A DNA stretch of 64,000 bases from an uncultured Flavobacteriales bacterium (GCA_937139155.1 CAKZPI010000042.1:66087-130086), one strand, 5' to 3'. Shown: positions 18,101-27,872, numbered from the stretch's first letter. A program made the numbers and translations. The notes: generated by a model from the letters alone, not told the origin.

Positions 18101-21100
18101 TTTCTTGAGTTGAAAGGCTTTCCGTTCCCCCTACGCCTAGGTAAAGGGTAAGGTTGTTCAAACAATTGGCGATTGGAGGGGTTTCGTCTTTGGTAATCAC
18201 GGTAAATTCATCCGAAGCAGAGTTTCCAGAATTGTCTTTCCCCGTAAGGGTAACCGTTACCGTATCTACACCTTGAAAACTGTATTGAGAAAGGTAAAGG
18301 GTATCAAGGGCACAAAGGTCTGAACCTTGTACCAAAACATCCTGCGCACTGAGGCTAGAAAGGCATGAATCATCTAACACAATGAGGGTGTCTTTGGCTT
18401 GAATCAAGGGTGGAATTGTATCAAGCACATCAACAAGAACTGAGGATATAAAGGTGTTTCCACTTTGATCTGTGATTTCAACACTCACGGTATTGGAGCC
18501 TAGGTTACCGCAGTCAAATGAATTTGGAACTAGAATTTCACTTAGAATGCTACAGTTATCGGAAGATGATAGAATCACATCTGAGTTTGCCAGACTTACC
18601 TGACCCGTAGAGTCAAGGTAAATGCTTGCATTGGTTAGACTTGCGGTTGGTGCTAGCGTATCAACCACTTGTATGAGAACGGTGGTTCCTGATATGTTTC
18701 CAGCGGCATCCATGGCGTAAAACTCAACAGGATAGGTTCCTAGGTAAGAACAATCAAAGTCCTTTTGATCAATCCAAATGGAATCAATCCCACAATTGTC
18801 AGAGGTTCCATTGTTAAGGGTTTCTGGAGTCAACCATTCTTCCCCATTCTCATTCAAGTAAATGGTGGTGGTTTGAACTTTTAATACTGGAGCCAAGGTG
18901 TCTAGAACTTCTACTGCGGCCTCACAAAAGCTTGTGTTTCCGGAAGCATCCGTAACCACCAAACGGTTGGTAGACCAGCCTAAATCAGAACAGCCATACC
19001 CGTACCTTTCCAATGAAAGGTCAACCGGACCACAGGCGTCTGAAGAGCCTAAATCTATTTGAGAATTTGAAACCAGCTGATTTCCAGAAGAATCAAGATA
19101 AACTCTAATGGTGTCTACACAAATTGCTGTGGGTGGAGTTTGATCTAAGGTAATGAGCTTGAAACTATCTTGTTTTGAGTTTCCAGACGCATCAATAGCC
19201 AAGACCGAGACCAAGACCGTATCAACCCCTTGAATGCTTGTAGGACTAAGAATTAAGGTGTCAAGGGTACAATTATCAAATGCTTGGAAGGAAGGAATTA
19301 GGGTATTGATATTAAATTCACAGTTACCATCTAAGGCTAAGGAGGTATCCTTTAGTACAAAGCTTGGCGCGATGGTGTCTTGATCAAATACCTGTACCGT
19401 ATCATACGCCAGACAACAAGCGCCGTTTTGAACTTTCACCCAATAGGTACCTTGACTTATTCCGGAAATGCTGGAACTGGTGTCTCCCGTACTCCATTCA
19501 TAGCTAAGGCTAGATCCATTGGTGCCTGAAACCAAGGCCGAAAGCACCCCATCATTTCCCCCTGGGCAGGAAGCATCTATTTTATCAATGGTAACCGATA
19601 GCGGAAGCTCAAAGGAATTGTATTGAACATTTGGCTGGGAGAAATTATAGAAACCGAAACGTCCGGGATCAAAGCTTCCTGGTAGATCAAAAACCAAGGT
19701 ACCGTTGATCCAAACCTGAATGCGGTTGGCGGTATATGCCACCTTGAAATTATAGGTGGTAAAATCTTGCCATCCGCCCATGCTTGCGTTATTGGCCAAT
19801 ACATTAACGTCTCCAGCGTTTTTGCACCAAAACAATTGGTAAAGCTCTTGATTGGTAATGGCAGATCCATTGACCCTTGAAAGGCGCATCTCGGCTGGGG
19901 CTGTGCCTCCACATTCTGTTTTAAACTGTGCGTTTTGCTTCCAGTCAAATAAGATGAAATCATGGTAAGATTGATTTCCTGAACTAGGGTTTTGGTATCC
20001 TAAAACAAATCCTATAAAATCATCATCCACTCCCGTTTCAACGGAGAAAGACCCTTCAATTACTGTATTGAAAAAGGTTTGGGTAGAAACAAAGAAGGTA
20101 GGATTTAAATTCTCTTTTTGGCTCACCAAACTACCTTCCGTATTGGTTTCCCAGTTCCCATTGGCTGGAACCCCCTCTTGAATCCAAGTATTGAGGTCAA
20201 TTGGGGCAGAGCAATCAAATTCAACATTAACCATTAGCTCAGTAGTTGCTTGATTACCACTGGCATCTATAGCGGTAAGAATCACCGTGTTTTGGCCCGC
20301 ATCATCGCAAGTGAAAACATTCTTACTTAAATACAAAGTATCCAATTGGCAGTTGTCATAACTACCATTGTTTAAATCGGATGCTGAAAATTGAATCGCT
20401 CCATTTTCGGTCAAGTAGAGATTGGTATCCCGACCAATGGGGGTTGGGGCAATTGTGTCCTGATCATATAAATAAAGAGTATCGTAAGCAATGCAACAGT
20501 TTGAGGCGGATACTTCAACCGAATAAACTCCTGCCGAGAGGCCAGTTATGCTAGCGGTTGTATCCCCTGTGCTCCATAGGTAAGACACATTTGCATTTCC
20601 TTGACCCGATACATTTGCCAAGGCGGTTCCGTCATTTGCGTCTGGGCATGTTGGGTGGGTTCCTGAGGCCAAAACATCTAATTTTTCAACCACTCCAGTA
20701 TACCTTACAAAGGGCTGTGAGAAATTATAGAAACCAAACCTTCCTGGCTCGAAGGATCCAAATTGGTCAAAAATCAAGCCTCCGTTTATCCAAATTCGTA
20801 CCCGGTTGGTTTCGTAGGCTATTTTAAAATTATAGGTTGTATTGTCTTGCCACCCTCCTATTGCTGTATTGGTAGCCAAGACCTCCACTTCTGGAACATT
20901 TTTACACCAAAATAAGCTGTAGACTTCAGAGCTCGAATAAGCTGAACCGTTCACCTTACTCAGGGTCATTCCCGCTTGAGCGGTTCCCCCGCAAGAGGAT
21001 TTATATTGCGTGCCTTGTTTCCAATCAAATAATAGGAAATCATACGCTCCAGTACCGGTTGTTGAATTGGGCCCTTGGTAACCCATTACAAATCCAACGA

Positions 21101-23417
21101 AGTCATCGTCTACGGTAGACTCAACGGTAAAGCCTCCTTCAATGGTGGTATTAATTCCAACTTGAGTATTCACATAAAAGGTAGGATCGTCGTTTTCAGA
21201 CTGATATACTTCATTCTCGTTCACCCCTACGGTCCAATCTCCTAATCCGAGATCTCCTTCTTGAATCCAATGATTCAAATTAACCGGGGCTAAACAGTTC
21301 TTTTCAACCGTTACGATTGCTTGACAGGTATCTTTTTCGCCCAGTGCGTTCTCAACAATTAATAAAACTGTATTCGCGCCAAGCTCATTGCATGTAAAAA
21401 TTTGCTGTGAAATATAAAGGGTGTCTATTCCTCCTGCCGCATAAGATCCATTGTCTAGATCAAAAGGCTGAATGCTCACCTGGCCGAAATCATCTACAAA
21501 AATGGTAATGTCTTTGCACTTGGCCTCTGGTTCTGGAAGGTCAACAAATACGGTAGTTTTGCAAGAATCTTTATTGCCTTGCATGTCTTCTGTGATGTAA
21601 TAAATATCATTTAGGCCCAAGTCATTTAAGCCAAACGATTGAATGTTGGACGAGTACGAAACAGGTCCACAATTGTCTCTTCCAGCAGCGTGGTCTTGAA
21701 TGAAGGACTGAAGAATGGTAAAGGACCCGTTTGAATCAAGGAAAACCGTGTCTGGTTTGCAGCAACACATTACCGGGGCAAGGGTGTCAAAGACTTCTAC
21801 CTTGGCGGGGATGGAGTCCCTATCCCCTTTTCCGTTGAGGGTAATGATGAATAGATCTTGAATTCCTAAATCAGCACAGGTAAAGGCGGTTTGGCTTAGA
21901 TAAGCCGAATCGATGGGACAGGTAGATCCTGATTGAATGGAGTAATCGGAGGCATTCAAGGTTCCACTTCCGGTATGGTCAAGATATAGGCTTGCCAATT
22001 GATTTGGGGGGATGCCTGAATTTGGATCGGTGACCAAAACAGTGGTGAAGGCCGTAGTTGAGTTTCCGGAATTGTCAACAACGGTTACTGATACTGTATT
22101 TTCATGGCCCACATGACTGCAGTCAAACTGAGTTTGAGAGAGGGTGATGGACTGAATCCCACAATTGTCTGTGATGCCATTGTCAACATCCGCTAGGGTG
22201 ATATTTGCTAAACCATTTGAATTCAAACTTACAGAAGCTGGTTTTAAGCTTACAATAGGGTTGGTATTGTCTTGGTTGAATATTTCAAAGGTATCTCTAG
22301 CCATGCAGCAGTTTTCAGAGGTCACCTCTACCCAATGCGTGCCGGGAGTTAGGTTGGAATTGGAAAGGCCGGTTTCTCCATTGCTCCATAAAACCTGAAA
22401 CGGTCCGGAAGCCCCTTGTCCCGGGATAACCGTAGTTGTGGTTTGGTTACCGGGACAAGCTTCCTGGATTGAAACAGAAATGTCAAAGGGTTGACTAAAG
22501 CTATTGTATTGTACTTGAGGTTGTGAGAAATTGTAAAACCCAAACCTACCGTCTTGAAAAGATCCTTGAACATCGAAAACCAGGTTTCCATCGATGTAAA
22601 TCCGAACCACATCTTGAAAGTATTCAGCTCTAAACTTGTAAGTTCTAAAATCTTGCCAACCACCTAGGGCCGTATAGGTATCAAGTACCTGAATGTTTGA
22701 ATTGTTTTTGCACCAAAAGGTTTCGTAATAATCAGATTCCGTAACCGCATTACCGTTCACCCTAGAAAGGGTCATTTGGGCGTTTGCAAAGCCTCCGCAA
22801 GAAGACTTGTATTGCGTTTTTTGTTTCCAATCAAAAAGTAAAAACTCATGGTCATTTTCTTGCCCCCCTAAAGGGTTTTGATAGCCGAGCACAAAACCTA
22901 CAAAATCATCATCAACCCCAGTAGTGACAGTAAACTCTCCTTCAATGGTGGTATTGAAAAAGTTTTGATCAGAAATGAAAAAGGTTGGATTGGCATTGAT
23001 GTTTTGAAGAACAGATTTACCATCCCCAGCAACGGCCCATTGTCCGGTTGAGTCTACTCCCTCTTGAGTCCATGAATTAAGCAAAATCTCCTCTCCACAA
23101 GAGGCTTCTAGGCTTAATACAGAAGTAGCAGAGGAAGAATTCCCAGCCGAATCAATAGCGGTCAATGTAATGGTGTTGGAGCCCAAGTCATTGCAAGAAA
23201 GGCTAGAAGGAGAAACAGACAAGGAAGCGATTCCGCAATTGTCAGTAGTTCCGTTATCAAACCAATTTGCATCAAGTGTTAAGGTCGATGAAGAGGCGGT
23301 AAGGCTAATGTCTTGGGTCAGAACTTGGGGAGGGATTGTATCGTTCTGACATTGAGCATTGGCCAAGTGAGAAAGACTCAAAATCCCCAAGCATAAAAGG
23401 GGTAAAATTTTCTTCAT
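15102..23417 (-). CDS. Giant T9SS-secreted adhesin with three thrombospondin-C-like modules, SprB-like and HYR-like repeats
   Basis: The product is 2771 residues. It has a signal peptide (cleavage near ANAQ) and many HYR/Ig-like repeats of about 75-80 residues with the pattern DNCGI...F.C.DLG.NTV...D.SGN....V.V.D. Three modules of about 200 residues start at ~108, ~712 and ~1072 (QEG, VDDDFVGFV.GYQ, FDWKQ, GGWQDxxTY, GRFGFYNFSQP) and resemble the thrombospondin C-terminal lectin fold. Each is followed by an SprB-like repeat (LWSNGET...GTYWVEV). Two unique domains lie near 1947-2120 and 2266-2385, a GEVED domain (WKVWIDFNQDGDFDDPGE) near 2520-2655, and a type A T9SS sorting domain covers the last ~85 residues. 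It is a cell-surface protein, probably for adhesion or gliding; the ligand is unknown. Confidence 0.9.
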   Translation of the reverse strand: MKKILPLLCLGILSLSHLANAQCQNDTIPPQVLTQDISLTASSSTLTLDANWFDNGTTDNCGIASLSVSPSSLSCNDLGSNTITLTAIDSAGNSSSATSVLSLEASCGEEILLNSWTQEGVDSTGQWAVAGDGKSVLQNINANPTFFISDQNFFNTTIEGEFTVTTGVDDDFVGFVLGYQNPLGGQENDHEFLLFDWKQKTQYKSSCGGFANAQMTLSRVNGNAVTESDYYETFWCKNNSNIQVLDTYTALGGWQDFRTYKFRAEYFQDVVRIYIDGNLVFDVQGSFQDGRFGFYNFSQPQVQYNSFSQPFDISVSIQEACPGNQTTTTVIPGQGASGPFQVLWSNGETGLSNSNLTPGTHWVEVTSENCCMARDTFEIFNQDNTNPIVSLKPASVSLNSNGLANITLADVDNGITDNCGIQSITLSQTQFDCSHVGHENTVSVTVVDNSGNSTTAFTTVLVTDPNSGIPPNQLASLYLDHTGSGTLNASDYSIQSGSTCPIDSAYLSQTAFTCADLGIQDLFIITLNGKGDRDSIPAKVEVFDTLAPVMCCCKPDTVFLDSNGSFTILQSFIQDHAAGRDNCGPVSYSSNIQSFGLNDLGLNDIYYITEDMQGNKDSCKTTVFVDLPEPEAKCKDITIFVDDFGQVSIQPFDLDNGSYAAGGIDTLYISQQIFTCNELGANTVLLIVENALGEKDTCQAIVTVEKNCLAPVNLNHWIQEGDLGLGDWTVGVNENEVYQSENDDPTFYVNTQVGINTTIEGGFTVESTVDDDFVGFVMGYQGPNSTTGTGAYDFLLFDWKQGTQYKSSCGGTAQAGMTLSKVNGSAYSSSEVYSLFWCKNVPEVEVLATNTAIGGWQDNTTYNFKIAYETNRVRIWINGGLIFDQFGSFEPGRFGFYNFSQPFVRYTGVVEKLDVLASGTHPTCPDANDGTALANVSGQGNANVSYLWSTGDTTASITGLSAGVYSVEVSASNCCIAYDTLYLYDQDTIAPTPIGRDTNLYLTENGAIQFSASDLNNGSYDNCQLDTLYLSKNVFTCDDAGQNTVILTAIDASGNQATTELMVNVEFDCSAPIDLNTWIQEGVPANGNWETNTEGSLVSQKENLNPTFFVSTQTFFNTVIEGSFSVETGVDDDFIGFVLGYQNPSSGNQSYHDFILFDWKQNAQFKTECGGTAPAEMRLSRVNGSAITNQELYQLFWCKNAGDVNVLANNASMGGWQDFTTYNFKVAYTANRIQVWINGTLVFDLPGSFDPGRFGFYNFSQPNVQYNSFELPLSVTIDKIDASCPGGNDGVLSALVSGTNGSSLSYEWSTGDTSSSISGISQGTYWVKVQNGACCLAYDTVQVFDQDTIAPSFVLKDTSLALDGNCEFNINTLIPSFQAFDNCTLDTLILSPTSIQGVDTVLVSVLAIDASGNSKQDSFKLITLDQTPPTAICVDTIRVYLDSSGNQLVSNSQIDLGSSDACGPVDLSLERYGYGCSDLGWSTNRLVVTDASGNTSFCEAAVEVLDTLAPVLKVQTTTIYLNENGEEWLTPETLNNGTSDNCGIDSIWIDQKDFDCSYLGTYPVEFYAMDAAGNISGTTVLIQVVDTLAPTASLTNASIYLDSTGQVSLANSDVILSSSDNCSILSEILVPNSFDCGNLGSNTVSVEITDQSGNTFISSVLVDVLDTIPPLIQAKDTLIVLDDSCLSSLSAQDVLVQGSDLCALDTLYLSQYSFQGVDTVTVTLTGKDNSGNSASDEFTVITKDETPPIANCLNNLTLYLGVGGTESLSTQEIDHGSFDACSQVSLSLDKSVFTCSDLGMNTVTLTATDASGNSSSCQSTINLLDTLSPTAVCRDSLVIYLDSTGFASILTSDINLNSTDNCGIDHVSISKGSFNCSDIGYQWVSLEVFDLSGNSSICQTVIEVIDSFAVQPSCQDLNLYLDQNGLAQLNPQNLIQGSLSSCGVDSISVCISECQTIDFNTDDQGIALGNGTHLTNQLAGYGIVNVSATGGIGEAWIYDSSNPSTEDVDLGTPNQAYGGPGIGSGGSSNQTALGNLIIIQEHNGIPDDNGNGGTLSLSLSGYPSIQGFRFVDVEENGGSVTVTTPNGPVTASILGLGDNSQQYVSLQADSASQILIHFAGSGGLGEIDLCTGCGDLNFDCDDIGNKEAAISLYSQGQYTNQCTANLSILDTVAPSLSCFDAVMYLDSDGELNLSPSDLSTSFDACGISSISLSKTQFTCEDLGDHLIEVQAYDQSGNLSECTLTLTVLDSNGVDQIALNPSITPADCEPVAPENCDCEGKMKQVRFVYIGSGTVDLEIYNKNKSTVTNSFQGIQNGDEIVANGFDSQGRFESKAFLKIVGTSVYNEVHTSCSIDILGDTIGDFEVVGYTDGQGNPCSLTPACNGSIALNPVGGRPPYTYLWSNGETTSSISDLCSGSYTVTITDQSNCSKTISLSLDSAESEVLAACQDLNLTLVNGSAQLNPEDLDNGSTGGCGSLSFSASQTDFTSSGDYQVTLYVSNSSGSIDSCQSTVTVIGGPCDAYATNTNYEWINKVQFGSFTNTSGNNGGYGDYTSQTVPMVAGQSLSLCLTPGYANQNYDEYWKVWIDFNQDGDFDDPGEKVFYGHGTSAVTGQFTVPQTALGGLTHMRVLMKWNGYPSGPCAVYQYGEVEDYLVSITIPEGGSQNQEDPKPQEEEISEVSSIEIVNLYPVPVNPNYQSQLTFEFRSANSGMVDLMVRNVLGGDIALQKQIMIEEGENLMGILVDELSAGHYSFELVDQENRVVAKKFIVVE

Positions 23418-23498
23418 ACAAAGTGAGCTTAACCGGTAATGGAATGCTCAAAATGAAGAATAAACCCTTTGAAAAGCTATGATAATGCTCTGATAAAC

Positions 23499-23516
23499 CT
23501 TTGATTCAAATCAAAG
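23499..23516. promoter_or_regulatory. Short palindrome upstream of the adhesin gene
   Basis: CTTTGATT and AATCAAAG form a perfect 8-bp inverted repeat with a 2-bp spacer, 82 bp before the adhesin ATG in the 115 bp gap after the lipoprotein gene. It could be an operator; no T-run follows, so it is a poor terminator. Confidence 0.25.
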
Positions 23517-23532
23517 AAGGCCCTAACTCTGG

Positions 23533-24459
23533 TCAATTTTTATTGAATCGACTGAGCTTGTTTTTAACCCCATGACTTTCTTTCAAACTGTTCAGGCTCA
23601 GGTTAAAATTGGTTAAGCCGGTAGTAAAAGGTGAGTCTTTATAAAGAGGGTAGCCGTCTGCCCCAATTCCAAATCCAACCACATAACCTTGAAAGTCATT
23701 GGGCAAAACAATAGACCCCGTAGAATATTGGTTTTTAACCATGGTAGGTTTAAGCCGAACTATTTCTCGGGTTGATGGGCTTATGAATGCAACCACGGCT
23801 TGATCATCAATGAACGGAAGCTCTGGAGATAATGTAACGGTATAAGTCTTTGGGCTTTCTGTGTGTTCAATTGGGTTAAAACAGCCTAGGTACCCCATCG
23901 GACCTTCCCAGTGGAAGCCAAGGGAATCGTAGGTCAAATCATTGCCTAGTCGGTTCCATTTTAATTGCGAAATTTCCTGGTTTTGGCTAAAGTAAACCTC
24001 ATAGAAGCTGGGTTCGTAATGCAGGGGAGCTTGTTGGTTCATGTCTACCTCCAATTGCTTCGATTTCTGTTTGAGGCCATTTCCAAAATCGTCTTCCCCC
24101 AAGACCTCAATTGCCGGACCAGCAGAAATGGGTTGATTTAGGTGGGAAAGTGTTCCTAAGCCTCCTAAAACATAGTCGCTTAGGCTATGAAACTCACGAA
24201 TCTGGAGGTAAACATTCCCCGTTGGAGAATCCCCGTCAAGGGTAATTAAATCAGAGGGATATACCCTGACCTTAGAAGCCAGGGGCCCCATTAAGGAAAC
24301 CTCTTTCAAATTAAAGTCTAAGGTTACTTGGTAAGCATGTGGACCCTCTTCTAAAACAAAATCATCAAGTGATTCGTAACGAAGGGGGTTTTCATTTTCA
24401 GTGACCTCACAAGCCCATAAAAGAACCGTTGAGGCAATCAATAGAGACAGGCGTTTCAT
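23533..24459 (-). CDS. Putative lipoprotein of unknown function
   Basis: The 308-residue protein has a short N-terminal hydrophobic segment ending in a lipobox-like LLWAC (Cys16), so it should be lipid-anchored in the envelope. I do not recognise a family. The mature part is beta-rich, with strands such as HAYQVTLDFNLKEV and KTYTVTLSPELPF and a late GFGIGADGYPLY segment. It lies between the second PorE-like gene (42 bp upstream) and the adhesin gene, which suggests a link with the surface protein, but that is context only. Confidence 0.65.
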   Translation of the reverse strand: MKRLSLLIASTVLLWACEVTENENPLRYESLDDFVLEEGPHAYQVTLDFNLKEVSLMGPLASKVRVYPSDLITLDGDSPTGNVYLQIREFHSLSDYVLGGLGTLSHLNQPISAGPAIEVLGEDDFGNGLKQKSKQLEVDMNQQAPLHYEPSFYEVYFSQNQEISQLKWNRLGNDLTYDSLGFHWEGPMGYLGCFNPIEHTESPKTYTVTLSPELPFIDDQAVVAFISPSTREIVRLKPTMVKNQYSTGSIVLPNDFQGYVVGFGIGADGYPLYKDSPFTTGLTNFNLSLNSLKESHGVKNKLSRFNKN

Positions 24460-24501
24460 TTAAGCGTATTTAGTGGCGTCTGCCAATATACACTTTTCTA
24501 A

Positions 24502-26451
24502 TTATTTGCTTTGAATGGTGAACACGGTTCTTCGGTTCAATGCTCTACCCTCTTCACTAAGATTTGCAGCTATGGGCTTTGTTTCCCCGAAGCCCTTAGC
24601 CCTCAACCTTCCGGATGAAATGCCTAAATCAATCAAGGCCTTTTTAACAGCCTCTGCCCTTTTCTGGCTTAAATCTAAATTATCACTCGGACTTCCAACA
24701 TTGTCGGTATGGCCTTCAATGGTAACTTCTAAACTAGGGTTTGCCTTTAAAAACTCAGCAAATGCCGAAACCACCGCCAGAGAACCTTGGGTGAGGTCAA
24801 ATTTGTTGGATTCAAAGTTGACGTTATTGAGTGGGTACTCCTTTCCTACATTCAATCGGTCAAAACCTAAGGACTCTTGAATTAAACCATCTTCATCTGC
24901 CTGATTTACATCTAAATAAGTACCTGAAAATGCATACCCTTCTTTATTGACGGTTAAAAGGTATTCATCGCCAGCATCCTTTGCCAATACGGCAAGAAAC
25001 TCTCCAGAACCACTGTCAACCATTAAATTAGCCTTTTCTCGGGTTTTGAGATTGATTAAATCAACCTGAGCATTGTAAAGCCCGGCGTCTTCCTCAACAT
25101 CAACCTTCCCTTTGAATAGCACCATTTCATCGGGTCGAGCTTTTTTATAGAGGTCAAAGGAGTAAATGTCCCAACCTCCAGCACCGTCCAGTTGATTCGA
25201 AGCGAAATAGGCCTTGTCACCTTCCAGGTTCACGAAAATCCCTAGTTCATCCTCAGGTGTGTTAATAGGGATGCCAATATTCCGTGGAGGGCCCCACCCA
25301 TCACCTCCTTCTTTGGAGTAAAATACATCATAACCACCTACCCCATAATGACCGGTAGATGCGAAGTATAGGGTTCTGGAATCAGAATGGATAAAAGGAG
25401 ATTTCTCGTCACTAGGAGTATTAATGTTCGGGCCTAAATTTTTAGGTTCTGACCAAACACCTAATTCGGTTTTTTCGGTCATCCAGATGTCAAGTCCACC
25501 AAACCCGCCATCACGACTGCTAACAAAATACAAGATTTTGCCATCTGCTGATACAGAGGGTTGAGATTCCCAGGTAGAGGGAGAATTTATGTAATCCGGT
25601 AGGGGCTCAATTTTGCTCCAATAGCCGTCAACCACCCTTGAATAGAATAGGTCACAGTTTCTTTTCCCCTTAGCGTTTTGATCGCAAACCGTAAAGAAAA
25701 GGGTTTTGTTATCGGCGGTAATTGAAGGACCCCCCACATTCGTACTTTGATTAAAGGGGTACCCCAAGGCCTCCCCTTCTGACCAGCTACCCCCTTCTTT
25801 TACCGAGGCGGTAAACTCTTCTACCCTTACCGGAACCAATTCATTTCTGGTTTTCTTTGAATACCTTCGGGTATACAGGGCATTTTTTCCATCGGGTGAA
25901 ATAATGGCTAAATACTCATCCTTTTCTGAACTAATGTTTTGAACCGGTGAAGGACTGAATGGAACCGGGTTTTCATAAAGATCATATAGGGGCTGAAACT
26001 TTTCCAGGTCAGTTTCTGCGTCTTTGCGCTTTCGCGGATTTGAGTCTTTGGCCCCAACTTTCAAGTATTCTGTTTGGAATTCAATGACCCCTCTAAAGTC
26101 ATCACGATAGGCTGAGATTTTACCGAGTTTATAAAATAGGTCAGGACTAAAATCAGGACAAATCTCAAGGATGAGTTTATAGTATTTCTCTGCAGCATTG
26201 AAATCGTCAGAATTGTAGGCATAATTGCCAAGTCTGTACAAAACTTCCGGATGATTGGGTTCAATTTGGTAGGATTCCAAAAAGAGATTTTTGGCCTCGT
26301 TAAAACTGCCCGCTTGAAAAGCCTCTTCAGCTTTTTCATACTTTTTACGCGCCTTTTTTGAAATCTCCAGGTCTTCGCAAGGATAGATTTCTTGACCCTT
26401 TCCCGCCAAGGAAAAGGCAATTAGGCCAAATAGTAGAATCCTCTTCATCAT
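24502..26451 (-). CDS. PorE-like OmpA-family protein, second copy
   Basis: The 649-residue protein has the same layout as the one at 5586-7496. A signal peptide ends near GKGQ, TPR helices cover about 30-150, and propeller blades with SxDGKILYFVSSRDGGFGGLDIW-type repeats cover about 165-435. A regulatory-like domain covers about 440-530. The C-terminal OmpA domain (IEGHTDNVGSPSDN ... RAEAVKKAL) covers about 540-649. It should sit in the periplasm and grip peptidoglycan, possibly as a T9SS accessory. It starts 2 bp after the symporter stop and precedes the lipoprotein and adhesin genes. Confidence 0.85.
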   Translation of the reverse strand: MMKRILLFGLIAFSLAGKGQEIYPCEDLEISKKARKKYEKAEEAFQAGSFNEAKNLFLESYQIEPNHPEVLYRLGNYAYNSDDFNAAEKYYKLILEICPDFSPDLFYKLGKISAYRDDFRGVIEFQTEYLKVGAKDSNPRKRKDAETDLEKFQPLYDLYENPVPFSPSPVQNISSEKDEYLAIISPDGKNALYTRRYSKKTRNELVPVRVEEFTASVKEGGSWSEGEALGYPFNQSTNVGGPSITADNKTLFFTVCDQNAKGKRNCDLFYSRVVDGYWSKIEPLPDYINSPSTWESQPSVSADGKILYFVSSRDGGFGGLDIWMTEKTELGVWSEPKNLGPNINTPSDEKSPFIHSDSRTLYFASTGHYGVGGYDVFYSKEGGDGWGPPRNIGIPINTPEDELGIFVNLEGDKAYFASNQLDGAGGWDIYSFDLYKKARPDEMVLFKGKVDVEEDAGLYNAQVDLINLKTREKANLMVDSGSGEFLAVLAKDAGDEYLLTVNKEGYAFSGTYLDVNQADEDGLIQESLGFDRLNVGKEYPLNNVNFESNKFDLTQGSLAVVSAFAEFLKANPSLEVTIEGHTDNVGSPSDNLDLSQKRAEAVKKALIDLGISSGRLRAKGFGETKPIAANLSEEGRALNRRTVFTIQSK

Positions 26452-26453
26452 AT

Positions 26454-27872
26454 TTAGGAAACGGGGGTATCTTCAATAAATTCTGACTCGGTTTGAGCAA
26501 TCAAGGTTGAAACGGTTGCATCACCGGTTACATTCACAACGGTTCTACACATGTCCAGAATCCGGTCAACGGGGAAAATAATAGCAATCCACGCTGGGTT
26601 TAGTCCTACTGATTCCAGCACAATGATCAACATTACCAAACCGGCGCTAGGCACGGCTGCTGCTCCAATGGAGGCCAAGGTTGCGGTCAAAACAATGGTT
26701 AGCTGTTGAGCCACGCTAAGGTCAACCATGTGCATTTGAGCCAAGAAAATTACGGCGATGGCTTGATAAAGACTGGTTCCATCCATATTAACCGTTGCTC
26801 CAATGGGCAAAACAAAGGATGTAATCTTTTTGGAAACCTTAAGATTATCTTGAACACAATCCATGGTTACAGGTAAGGTGGCCGCTGAAGAAGAGGTTGA
26901 AAAGGCCAACATTTGAGCAGGACCCATTGCCTTGAAAAACCCTCGGTAGGATATTCGCTTTACCAAAAGACTAAGAATACCGGGGTAAATTACAAATACC
27001 ATTAAGGCAAGTCCAATGAATACCACAACGGAATAACCCCCAAGTCCGATGAAAATCTCTTTCACAGCAGCCGGATTATCCCCCGCCATTTCTGAAATTT
27101 TCCCCGCCAGGAGTGCAAATACAAAGAAAGGAGCCCCTTTCATCACCACATCCACCATTCTCAGGAAAACTTCATTCATTCCATCAATAAAAGGCATAAC
27201 CCCTTTTTTCTTGTCTTCAGGAACTCCAAGCAAAACCACCCCAAAAAATATCGCAAAAACGATGATTTGAAGCATTAATCCATTGTCAGAAAGCGATAAG
27301 AAAATATTTTCAGGAACCATGTCTACCAAAGGCTGAAGAGGTCCGGCTTCTTTTGTTTTTGAGGCCGTCTCCATTTTCTCACTCACCTTTTCATCTACCG
27401 CTTCCATTTGAAGCTTTTCGGCAATTTCAGCCGCTAAAGCCTGATTTTCGGGTAAGCATGAATAGCATTCCCCATCTTTAACTTCCCTTCCATTTTCATT
27501 GGCCCAAAGTTCATACTGAATTCTATATTCAAGCCTTTGCTCATCTGCTAAGGTTTTACCCGGTTGGGTGGTATTAACCAAGGTGAGCCCAACGGTTATG
27601 GCAGTTATGGTTGTAATCAGGTAAACCCCTAAGGTTTTAGCCCCTATTCGTCCAAGACTTGAGGCATCGGTGAGTCCGGTTATACCTTTTATGATTGAAA
27701 AAAGGACCAGAGGAACTGCAATGAGTTTTAGAATATTGATAAAAATCGTTCCGAAAGGATTGATCCAGTTCAGGGTGAATTCAGACCATCCTAAATACGA
27801 ACCTACAACGGCCCAAATTACGCCAAGGGTTAGGCCGATAATGATTTGCCAGTGGAGCGCTAGTTTTTTCAT
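26454..27872 (-). CDS. Dicarboxylate/amino acid:cation symporter (DAACS family) with an enlarged loop
   Basis: This 472-residue GltP-like carrier couples uptake of dicarboxylates or acidic amino acids to Na+ or H+. The serine-rich re-entrant motif [13 protein letters not shown] and the [11 protein letters not shown] motif are both intact. A hydrophilic segment of about 75 residues (roughly 103-178), containing Cys136-Tyr-Ser-Cys139, follows NTTQPG. In GltPh topology this is the extracellular/periplasmic loop between TM3 and TM4. The gene overlaps aroC by 4 bp, and the PorE-like gene starts 2 bp after its stop. Confidence 0.9.
   Translation of the reverse strand: MKKLALHWQIIIGLTLGVIWAVVGSYLGWSEFTLNWINPFGTIFINILKLIAVPLVLFSIIKGITGLTDASSLGRIGAKTLGVYLITTITAITVGLTLVNTTQPGKTLADEQRLEYRIQYELWANENGREVKDGECYSCLPENQALAAEIAEKLQMEAVDEKVSEKMETASKTKEAGPLQPLVDMVPENIFLSLSDNGLMLQIIVFAIFFGVVLLGVPEDKKKGVMPFIDGMNEVFLRMVDVVMKGAPFFVFALLAGKISEMAGDNPAAVKEIFIGLGGYSVVVFIGLALMVFVIYPGILSLLVKRISYRGFFKAMGPAQMLAFSTSSSAATLPVTMDCVQDNLKVSKKITSFVLPIGATVNMDGTSLYQAIAVIFLAQMHMVDLSVAQQLTIVLTATLASIGAAAVPSAGLVMLIIVLESVGLNPAWIAIIFPVDRILDMCRTVVNVTGDATVSTLIAQTESEFIEDTPVS

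Noticed and set aside
15483..22663. Plus-strand and alternate-frame open frames across the adhesin gene
   Set aside because: They are low-complexity shadows of the repeat-rich coding strand, with no start context or recognisable product.
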